Shown here: positions 25,140-32,800 of the stretch, one piece after another
How the letters are laid out: each line of letters begins with the position of its first letter
Position numbering within the stretch: position 1 is the stretch's first letter
Assembly: GCA_037147235.1 (NCBI GenBank)
Contig: JBAWVO010000022.1
Span: 1 to 40,670, forward strand
DNA from: JANXQG01 sp037147235
GTDB taxonomy: Bacteria > Planctomycetota > Planctomycetia > Pirellulales > Thermoguttaceae
Reading direction: 5' to 3'
Length of the DNA stretch: 40,670 nucleotides
The notes under the pieces: generated by a model
Told to the model about the DNA's origin: nothing
The model's database searches: none
Seen by the model: only the letters and a program-made list of their open reading frames with translations
Program-made: the position numbers and the translations under genes

Positions 25140-25502
25140 CACTTCTTTCTCCTTGTCGTAGTGGCGGGAAACACCGGCGACTCCAAGTGCTGCGGCAAGG
25201 TTGCGTGGCCCTCTTCTTTCATCGAAGGCGCGTGGCCGTTGGGCGAACTGGCAGGCCCTAACGGTAGCCTCTGGTCGAAAAACTCACAATCGACCACCCA
25301 TGTACCAGGCTGCCGAAACCTGCAACTTCTTCCCCTCTTGCACAATGCACAAAAACCTACCGTCACGAAGCTCTCCACAAGCTGGGTTTAGATAACCAAA
25401 TCGTGTGTCATGGCCACCTTCGCGGCAGAAAAATCGGTTGCTTGCTGCCAGTAAGTACGGCCAAAACAGCTCAGTTGCGGCATGGTGCTGCCGATGCAAC
25501 AA
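25140..25502 (-). other. long gdhA leader with a possible short ORF
   Basis: About 360 bases separate the predicted start of transcription from gdhA. They include an open frame at 25502-25284 (72 codons from a TTG, containing RFGYLNPACGELRDGRFLCI) whose composition looks protein-like, but it has no ribosome site and I recognise no family. I do not see a known riboswitch fold. It could be a regulatory leader, a leader peptide or a gene remnant. Confidence 0.3.
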
Positions 25503-25509
25503 AGGTCTA

Positions 25510-25537
25510 ATTATAGCGAAATGGATTATCTATGCAA
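25510..25537 (-). promoter_or_regulatory. gdhA promoter
   Basis: On the minus strand, TTGCAT (25537-25532), a 16-base spacer and a perfect TATAAT (25515-25510). Transcription would start near 25503. The paired palindromes lie upstream of it, about 60 and 110 bases beyond the -35. Confidence 0.65.
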
Positions 25538-25595
25538 TAGACCAGTAAAAAAAGGATTATTTGCTGCTGTTGGAATGCACTGCTCGTGATGAATC

Positions 25596-25607
25596 GGCAA
25601 TTTTGCC
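25596..25607. promoter_or_regulatory. candidate NrpR operator 1
   Basis: A perfect palindrome GGCAA-TT-TTGCC, sharing the extended core TCGGCAATTTT with the reverse complement of site 2. It lies between the divergent gdhA and nrpR-like genes. Confidence 0.5.
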
Positions 25608-25647
25608 AAATGTATGCCCGCTACTCTGGTAAGATTCTGGCTAATGC

Positions 25648-25659
25648 GGTAAAATTGCC
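25648..25659. promoter_or_regulatory. candidate NrpR operator 2
   Basis: GGTAA-AA-TTGCC, one mismatch from site 1 and centred exactly 52 bp from it. It contains TAAAAT (25650-25655), a plausible -10 box for the regulator gene, so autoregulation is possible. Confidence 0.5.
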
Positions 25660-25726
25660 GAATAGTGCGACACAGATGCGCAGGACGCGCTGACCGCAAT
25701 TTGAAATCAACCTGTCGGAGGGAATG

Positions 25727-26728
25727 ATGGACAAAAAGCAACGCAATCGTATTGCAATTCTGGGCGCGCTTCACAAAATCGGCTCCCCCGCAAATTCAGT
25801 AGGCCTAGCGAAGTTTCTCGGTGCCGCAGGACACAATCTCAGCGAACGTACCGTGCGATTGTACTTAAGTGAACTCGATTGCGAAGGACTGACCAAGCAA
25901 CACGGAAAAAAACGGATAATTACGGAAAAAGGTGCGGCCGAATTGCACGCCACCCACACATTCCAGCGGGTTGGCTGCCTTTCCGCCAAGATCGATCAGA
26001 TGGCCTACAGTATGACCTTTGACCTCGTCACGCGCACGGGACTGGTCGTGGTCAATCTGTCCGTGGTTGATCCGCGGCAACTTGCTGCCTGCCTGGATAC
26101 GGTTTGCAAGGTCTTTGCCCGTGGATACGCGATGGGCAGTCTTCTTGCATTACTTGCTCCCGGGGAATCTTTGGGCAATTGGACCGTGCCGTCCGACAAG
26201 GTCGGGTTCTGTACGGTTTGTTCGATCACTCTGAATGGAGTGCTCATGAAACATGGTGTTCCGACAACATCGCGTTTCGGCGGGCTTCTGGAATTGCGCG
26301 ACGGTCTGCCTACTCGGTTCGTTGAAATGATCCACTATGACGGCACAAGCATTGATCCTTTGGAGATATTTATTCGTAGCGGAATGACGGACTATTGCGG
26401 CGCGGTCCGAGACGGAAATGGCCTGATCGGAGCCGGTTTTCGCGAAATGCCCGCAAACAGCCGCGATTTGGCCGTACAATTGGCCGATCGCGTGTCAGCC
26501 ATCGGATTGGGTGGCTTCATGGAAATCGGATGGCCCGATCAACCGGTTCTCGAAGTGCCCGTGACCCCCGGCCGCATTGGAGTCGTCATGATCGGCGGTT
26601 TGAACCCGATCGCGGTCCTGGAAGAGCGCGGGCACCGCGTACACTCCCGAGCACTGGCCGGCCTGTTGGAGTATAATCGCCTGATCCACTTCGATGAATT
26701 TCCCAAAACCCTCGCACAGTATCTATAG
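25727..26728 (+). CDS. nrpR: NrpR-type (DUF128) nitrogen-responsive transcriptional repressor
   Basis: A 333-residue protein with an N-terminal winged helix (about residues 6-72; LSERTVRLYLSELDCEGL is the recognition region, then a GKKRIITEKG wing) and one NRD/DUF128 domain (about 80-325; TFDLVTRTGLVVVNLSVVD, FARGYAMGSLLALLAPGE, GVGFCTVCSITLNG-like strand, GRIGVVMIGGLNPIAVLEERG). In methanogenic archaea NrpR represses nitrogen-assimilation genes and is released by 2-oxoglutarate. Here the protein has one NRD, unlike the two-NRD Methanococcus form. ATG 25727 has GGAGG five bases upstream; ATG 25724 is too close to it. It diverges from gdhA, whose reaction uses 2-oxoglutarate, and two palindromes lie between the genes. 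Control of gdhA and of itself is the likely role, not shown directly. Confidence 0.82.
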   Translation: MDKKQRNRIAILGALHKIGSPANSVGLAKFLGAAGHNLSERTVRLYLSELDCEGLTKQHGKKRIITEKGAAELHATHTFQRVGCLSAKIDQMAYSMTFDLVTRTGLVVVNLSVVDPRQLAACLDTVCKVFARGYAMGSLLALLAPGESLGNWTVPSDKVGFCTVCSITLNGVLMKHGVPTTSRFGGLLELRDGLPTRFVEMIHYDGTSIDPLEIFIRSGMTDYCGAVRDGNGLIGAGFREMPANSRDLAVQLADRVSAIGLGGFMEIGWPDQPVLEVPVTPGRIGVVMIGGLNPIAVLEERGHRVHSRALAGLLEYNRLIHFDEFPKTLAQYL

Positions 26729-26798
26729 CAACGGCCGTATTGCCTGAATGCGGCCGACTGAATAAATTCCGTTCCACGATTCCGCTCAAGGAGCGTCC

Positions 26799-27719
26799 AT
26801 GCTTGCATTTTCCGATCGACTAGAAGCGGCCGTTGTCCGTTGCCGAAACCCAGTACTCGTGGGACTCGATCCCCGTGCCGATATGCTTCCCTCGGGCATG
26901 CTCGCCGCTTGTGACACGGCGCAGCCGGAGAAAATCGCCACGGCCTATGAGCAGTTCTGCCGTGAAATCATCGACGTCGTCGCGCACCGAGTGCCCGCCG
27001 TAAAGCCACAGGCGGCCTTCTTCGAGGAACTGGGGCCGGCTGGAATGGTGGCACTGGCGAGCACCATTCGCTACGCGCAAGAACAAGGGCTGATGGTGAT
27101 CCTTGACGGCAAACGTAATGACATTGGCTCGACCGCTTTGGCCTACGCCCGCGGCTTCCTGGGACGCGAAAGTCCCTGGGGTGCCGATGCGCTTACGGTT
27201 AGTCCCTATTTGGGCGACGACAGCCTCCAGCCGTTTGTCGAGGTGGCGGCGAAGCAGATGGCCGGATTGTTTGTCTTGGTAAAAACATCCAACCCTGGCG
27301 GGCGGATGATCCAGGATCTGGTGGCCGACGGCAAGCCAATCTATCGGCACGTGGCCGAACTCGTTGAGCGCATGGCCGTGATGACCGAGGGCGACAACCA
27401 ATACGGGGCGGTGGGAGCCGTCGTAGGCGCGACCTATCCCCAGCAACTAGCTGAGCTGCGGGCGGTCATGCCGCATACGTGGTTCCTCGTACCGGGTTTC
27501 GGCAGCCAAGGCGGGACGGCAGCCGATGTGGCGGCGGCCTTTGATCCGCAAGGTAGGGGGGCGATCGTCAATAATTCTCGCGGAATCATCTTCGCCCACT
27601 CACTCCAGCCGTACAAGGACCGATTCGGTGCGGCGCGATGGCAAGAAGCCGTGGAGGCTGCGACGAATGACATGATCGAGCAGCTCCGGACGGAAACGCC
27701 CGCGGGGAAGTTGGTCTGA
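26799..27719 (+). CDS. pyrF: orotidine 5'-phosphate decarboxylase (type 2 subfamily)
   Basis: A 306-residue enzyme for the last step of UMP synthesis. The catalytic DxKxxD is D103-G-K105-R-N-D108 in ILDGKRNDIGSTA. The phosphate-binding end is VPGFGSQGGTAADV followed by IVNNSRGIIFA. The N-terminus VLVGLDPRADMLP and the length of about 300 residues are typical of the type 2 form found in actinobacteria and planctomycetes rather than the 230-residue type 1. CAAGGAGCG is the ribosome site. It lies 70 bases after the NrpR-like gene in the same direction, so some cotranscription is possible. It is followed by a hairpin shared with the convergent ndk. Confidence 0.95.
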   Translation: MLAFSDRLEAAVVRCRNPVLVGLDPRADMLPSGMLAACDTAQPEKIATAYEQFCREIIDVVAHRVPAVKPQAAFFEELGPAGMVALASTIRYAQEQGLMVILDGKRNDIGSTALAYARGFLGRESPWGADALTVSPYLGDDSLQPFVEVAAKQMAGLFVLVKTSNPGGRMIQDLVADGKPIYRHVAELVERMAVMTEGDNQYGAVGAVVGATYPQQLAELRAVMPHTWFLVPGFGSQGGTAADVAAAFDPQGRGAIVNNSRGIIFAHSLQPYKDRFGAARWQEAVEAATNDMIEQLRTETPAGKLV

Positions 27720-27727
27720 AGATCGGA

Positions 27728-27860
27728 TCGGGAATCTTCGACAGAAAAATGCGGGGACAGAAAAATAGAAAATAGGTAGTGAAAAAGGAATCCGTAGGGT
27801 TCCATTCCTACTTCTCTCCCATTTTTCTGCTCCCCTATTTTTCTGTCGAAAATCTCGATT
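27728..27860. repeat. long inverted repeat between pyrF and ndk, probable bidirectional terminator
   Basis: Arms 27728-27768 and 27821-27860 pair almost throughout (CGACAGAAAAAT..GGGGACAGAAAAAT with its complement). The A- and T-rich arm ends give U-tracts on both strands. It exactly fills the space between two convergent genes. The CGACAGAAAAAT core looks like a dispersed repeat type. Confidence 0.7.
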
Positions 27861-28322
27861 CTATTTTTCATCCTCGGCGAGCAGCCAGGGCTGAAGGGTC
27901 GGCGTAAATTCGCAAAGTTCTTCTGGGCGAAAGAAAATTTGCATTTCTCGCTGGGCGGCCTCGGGGCCGTCGGAGGCGTGGACGAGATTCATCTGCTGGC
28001 TCATGCCGTGATCGCCGCGGATCGTGCCGTGAGCGGCGTTGCGGCCGTTGGTGGCGCCGACCATCTCGCGGACCACTCGGATTGCCTCCGGGCCTTCGAC
28101 GATCAGGGCGACGATGGGGCATGCCGTGATGAAGGCTTCCAGACTGGGATACCAGCCCTTGGCGACATGTTCGGCATAGTGGCGTTTGGCCAGTTCGGGC
28201 GTCACTCGCATCATTTTCATGGCGATGAGGTTCAGCCCTTTTTCTTCAAAGCGAGCGATGACCCGACCGGCCAGTCGGCGTTGCACACAGTCGGGTTTCA
28301 GTAGGATGAGCGTTCGTTCCAT
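27861..28322 (-). CDS. ndk: nucleoside diphosphate kinase
   Basis: A 153-residue enzyme that transfers the gamma-phosphate between NTPs and NDPs through a phosphohistidine. The active-site histidine is H115 in NLVHASDGPEAA. Other conserved parts are TLILLKPDCVQRRL, HYAEHVAKGWYPSLEAFI, and GATNGRNAAHGTIRGD with its Arg and Asn nucleotide contacts. In most homologues the pre-His motif is NxxHGSD; here it is HASD, a mild change. GAGGAAC precedes the ATG. It converges on pyrF and is 87 bases downstream of the GT2 gene, so it may be cotranscribed with it. Confidence 0.95.
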   Translation of the reverse strand: MERTLILLKPDCVQRRLAGRVIARFEEKGLNLIAMKMMRVTPELAKRHYAEHVAKGWYPSLEAFITACPIVALIVEGPEAIRVVREMVGATNGRNAAHGTIRGDHGMSQQMNLVHASDGPEAAQREMQIFFRPEELCEFTPTLQPWLLAEDEK

Positions 28323-28409
28323 GATGATCGTTCCTCGACGGATGACGGAATGTTTTAAGTTTGAGCCGGAATTTTACTGCATGCAACCATGCTAGGCAAG
28401 CCAACGCCC

Positions 28410-29609
28410 TTACGGAATCTTTAATCGTCGTCCGGCGAGCAATTGATCTTTGGGATAAAGCGTGCCGCGCCAGAGGATTCCGCCGCGACGATATCCGAGC
28501 CAACCGCTCCGCAGCATGATGACGGCCGAAACGATAGCCGCAATCGGAAAAAACATCGTGGGCAACAGACGGCTTTTCGACCAACGGGCCAAAATCACGG
28601 AACTGCCGACCGCGGCAGCAAGCATGGCCACGCCCGACCAGAGCAGTCCGGGAATCGGCCCGACCGATTGGAATCCTATCCCACACGCGGCCAGTGCCAC
28701 CAGCGGTGCCCACTCCATGGCCACGAGTACGATGCTGAGCATCAGCATGCGAACTAGGCTGCAACGGGCGGCCGAGGCGTAGGCTTTCTCCGCGCCGTGG
28801 GCCATGTCGCGCAAAGTTTGATACCAATGCAGCCCGAGCAAACTGCGGGCGTTGACCAAGCACGAACAGGCCCCGGATTGCTTGAGCATCATGCCCAAGC
28901 CCAAATCGTCGCCCACTTCCATTCGCAACCATGAGAATCCTGCGGTGTTCTGAAGTGCTTCGCGACGAACCAGATTGAAGGCCCCGATGCCAATGAAGGC
29001 GTCGGACTGCGGATCGCCGATGGCCCAAAGTCGCATGGCGACCGCGAACGTGCGGAAAAACAGGGCCACGTTGGCATCGACCAGCAGGGAACTTGGCCAG
29101 AGATCGGGCACGGCGGCCAAATGGTCGATCGAGTGATGCGCAGCGTAGGCAATCGCGCGACGGAGCATGCCCGGAGCCATGTGGACATCGGCATCGGTGA
29201 ACAGCAGCCACGAACCGTTGGCCTTCGCCGTGCCCAGGGCCAGGGCATGAACCTTGCCCAGCCAGCCTTCAGGGAGTCGTTCGACATGAATCGCAAGGAT
29301 TCGCCGATCGGCTTGGGCCATGCGGTCAACGATGGCCGCCGTGCCGTCGGTGGAACGATCGTCGATAAGGATGATTTCCAACTCGGGGTAGTCTTGCTCA
29401 AGGACCGAGAACAAGGCCGCTTCGAGCGTGGCGGCCTCATTACAAGCCGGAATGACGATCGAGAGCTTGGGCCAAGCTAGCGGCGAAGGCGCGTCGGACC
29501 GCGCAAGCAACGGCACGCTACGAACAACGCGCACCGTACCGACGAACATCCATAGCCAATAGACGCAACCGATGAATACGTAAGCGATGAGAATGCCGTA
29601 GAGAGTCAT
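28410..29609 (-). CDS. membrane glycosyltransferase family 2 (HpnB/CrtQ-like)
   Basis: A 399-residue GT-A enzyme. An N-terminal membrane helix (about 3-25) precedes the catalytic domain with LSIVIPACNEAATL, IILIDDRSTDGT, the metal-binding FTDADVHMA and the acceptor-side GDDLGLG. Three or four C-terminal hydrophobic helices follow (about 290-380). The arrangement resembles hopene-associated HpnB and carotenoid-type glycosyltransferases, which act on membrane-bound lipids. The actual acceptor is unknown, and no hopanoid or carotenoid gene is in the window. The ribosome site is weak. Dispersed repeat copy B lies just upstream of the gene start. Confidence 0.82.
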   Translation of the reverse strand: MTLYGILIAYVFIGCVYWLWMFVGTVRVVRSVPLLARSDAPSPLAWPKLSIVIPACNEAATLEAALFSVLEQDYPELEIILIDDRSTDGTAAIVDRMAQADRRILAIHVERLPEGWLGKVHALALGTAKANGSWLLFTDADVHMAPGMLRRAIAYAAHHSIDHLAAVPDLWPSSLLVDANVALFFRTFAVAMRLWAIGDPQSDAFIGIGAFNLVRREALQNTAGFSWLRMEVGDDLGLGMMLKQSGACSCLVNARSLLGLHWYQTLRDMAHGAEKAYASAARCSLVRMLMLSIVLVAMEWAPLVALAACGIGFQSVGPIPGLLWSGVAMLAAAVGSSVILARWSKSRLLPTMFFPIAAIVSAVIMLRSGWLGYRRGGILWRGTLYPKDQLLAGRRLKIP

Positions 29610-29683
29610 CGTTGTCAGAGGTTATCCGAAAAGGTCGGAACTGGTCCCCCTCCGGCGGTTTGTCGATTTAGTCGAAAAATCTT

Positions 29684-29827
29684 GTTGTGGCCGGTCTCTG
29701 ACCGAGCCACGCCGCCGACCGAAGGTCTCCCGTTCACCAGGAGACCTTTGGTCGGACGTTTCGGCGGGGTCAGGAGACCCGCGCCGAACCTGTTGGCGGG
29801 GTCAGGAGACCCGCGCCGAACTTGGAC
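29684..29827 (-). repeat. dispersed GTCTCC-palindrome repeat, copy B (inverted, with internal duplication)
   Basis: The reverse complement of this stretch closely matches 17953-18061. A roughly 40-bp part (GGTTCGGCGCGGGTCTCCTG..CCCCGCC) is present twice in tandem here and once in copy A. It fills most of the gap 29610-29871, in which I see no gene. Confidence 0.85.
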
Positions 29828-29871
29828 TTTGAAGCTGTTTCAAAACTATTGAGGTTGCTTTATTTCCGTGG

Positions 29872-32800
29872 TTATGGGGGAGGCGACAGAAATTCGCTTA
29901 GGATGCGTTTCTGTGCTTCGACTTTCGTCGCAAGGTCTTGATCGCCTGGATTTAAGGCAGCAAGATATTCTGCCCACCTAATTGCCGAATTAGCGTCATC
30001 GGCGGACAGCTTGTCCCTTAAAAGCCTGCCACTCTTGATACCACTGAGCTTATCCGCGAACATGAGTCCAACTTCGTGATAATACGACTCGTATTGCTTC
30101 CGTGGCCGGTGCTTCCACAAGCGATCGACTTCTCTCAGGTGGCGAATGGCCTTCGCGTAGAAATCACGTTCCGCCACTCCTGGCCCTCGGCTTGGATCCC
30201 AGAAGCTGATCCGGTAGGCGATTACCGCCGAATATGCGGCAGAAAGGTGAGCGGCCACCAGGTCTTCTCGCATCCTCACGCAGTCCACTTCCTTTTCAAA
30301 GGAATCGAGTGCTGCTTTGTAGGACTCGATGGACAATTGCGTATTCTTATCCTTGTAAGCCTTGGCCCCTTGTTGCTGCGACAACAGGCTTCGCTCGCGC
30401 AAGAGGGGCGCATGGCCGGGAGTGAAATTGGGCGAGCGCGACGAGAGTTCATCGTCCAGATCCTTTTGGGCGTCTTCGAGCTTTCCCTCGATTCGCTTCA
30501 TCTCGGCCTTGAGCCAAACACCCTGCTTGCGGGAATCGAACCCATCGTCCACCAGGCTCGCCTTGCAAGCGTCAATCTGCCGAACGAGTGCCTTGGCACT
30601 TTCTAAAACTTTGTCGGCTTTGCCGGCCTCTTCGGGTTTCCGGTATCCCCCCCATCGACTCAAGTAGCAGCGTGCGTGCAAGTAGCGATAGAATGATTTG
30701 GCCGCTTCATCCTCACCGGCACAATTCACGAGATGACCAAAATGCAAGTCAGCCAGATCATAGTTGGATTTGCTGTTGAGCAAGTCAGCCAGGTAGTACT
30801 CGGCCTGGGCAGCATCGCCCAAGTCGAACGGATCCGCGCCTGACAACACGGTTTCTGCCATATCCCTTGCTTTCTGGTCGCTGTCAATGCCCAGGGCCCG
30901 CATCGCGTCGCTATTGAAGTCCTTGGCCTCAAAGCCGCTTTGCATGCCAATCCGATAATAGCAGCGTCCAATACTCACTTCGGCTCGCCCGCCAAGCCCT
31001 TCTTTTTCTCGCGCATCCTGGAAAGCCTTGATCGCCAGGGCGTAGTTCTCCGGGGCGTTTTCGTCACCGATCCAAGCAAGATCTTCATGGGCGTTGCCAA
31101 GGGCCAGATCCGGCTCTTCGGCGCGCCGGCGGTCGGCGGTGGCGGGCTGCTGAAGCTTCTTCATTTCTTTTGCGGCTTCTTGGGCGTCGGCAATTGCTTG
31201 ATGCAAGTCGTCGCGTTGCTTCTGGAAGGTTAAGTCCCGCACGCAATTGGCACGATCGACCAAGGCTGCGCTGCGGACCAGGAGAATGTCGATCTTGGAC
31301 CCGATGTCTTCAGGCTTTAAAACTTTGCGCGCGGCGGCGCAATTTTGGATCGATTCCGTAACCTCCGCCAGTTTGATTGTGTCGGAGGCAGCGATCCGTG
31401 TTTTCATCAGGTGCGCTTTGGCGCGAACGACATAGTGGGCGACGGTGAGGCTCGGATCGTACTGGATTGCTTCCTGGGCATCGCGGATCGCACCCTCCAA
31501 GTTGCGATTGGAACTGATCGTGCGCAGGCTTGCCCGCTTAAGCAGCAGCCTCGCAAGCGTCTTTGTGACGGGTTCTTGGCGGGCTGCCTCAATGGCGGAA
31601 TCGAGGATCGCGGCGCGACGGAGGGAGCGTTTTTTGGGGTCCGCAAAGTCTTGGGACTTGTCCTGCCACGGGATTTTGGAAAAGACGTCGGTAAAGTCGT
31701 AAACCGCTTCGTAAAGGTCGGCCCGCTGGGCCTGGAGAGATTGGTTGCCTTTTTCCTCCACCCCGATCTTGTCGGCAAGGTTCACGGCCGGATCGAGAAT
31801 TTTTCCGGCAATCCGCTTCGCTTCCGCTTCCGAGATGACACCCACCCGCAACTGCGGAAACAGGCGCAGGAATGTGGCTGCGTGACGCAAAACAGTCGTT
31901 TTCTCGGCTGGACTGGCCTGGTTCAGCGAAATGCCCGCAAGACGCCGATTCAAATAGGTGGAGAGCAAGGGAATGGATTCGCGAGCCAGTTTTTGTTCGG
32001 CAGGCAGATCACTCTTGAAATCGATGGCTGCAAGAAGCTTTTCAGCCGGCTGGAAATCACAGGGCGATTGGTAGAGTCCGGCAAATGCCCAAGCGGTTTG
32101 CAAGTCCTCGGTAAATTTCGAGCCGTTGGCATTTAACTGTTTCAGCAAGGCATGGATCTGCGCTGCATTGCTCGTTGGAAAATCCACGCGCCAGATATCC
32201 CCATCGACACTGGCCCTGGTCGGCTTGCAAAGTTCTCGCACGGCATCAGCCGCCCACTGTCGCGCATGTTGCATCCGCTCGGGAGTAAGGCTTTGTGCAT
32301 TCGTCGGTGCAAGAACATCCCCTAGGTCATTGAGGAAGGCAATCCATTCGTTGGGCAATAACTTCTGGGTCTTTTTGTGATTTTCGTGGAATGCAAGGCA
32401 GCGCACGTAAGACACATAGGCACCGGACTTGGCAGGCAGGGCCATGCCGTCGCGCAGGACATTGGCCAGTTCCTCTTCGCCGGCGGGAATCGCAATACCA
32501 TACTCGATATTCCAGGCAGTACATTCTGCGAGGTTTTCACCCACCATGCGACTTTTGATTTCCTTCCAAATCCCGTCCAGCTTTTCAAACTGCTCCCGGA
32601 CTTCTCTTGAACTTGCGCCGCTGGGTGCTTCCTCTTGCAGCACGAGATGAATTCGCTTTTGGAAGAGAGCTTCCAGGACGGGTATGATTTCTTTCTCCTT
32701 GATTCCGAACGAGCCTAAGATGTTCCGGAGCAGGATTAGGGATCCATCAAGAATCGCCTTGTCTTTGCATTGGGCGATGACCGCTACTTCCTTGCAGATG

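Noticed and set aside
25473..25500. Sigma-54-type promoter (GG-N10-GC) near gdhA
   Set aside because: The closest match on the minus strand has nine bases between GG and GC, whereas a good sigma-70-type promoter lies next to it.
28246..29211. 321-codon open frame antisense or overlapping with the GT2 gene and ndk
   Set aside because: Spans two well-supported genes out of frame, and its sequence shows no domain.
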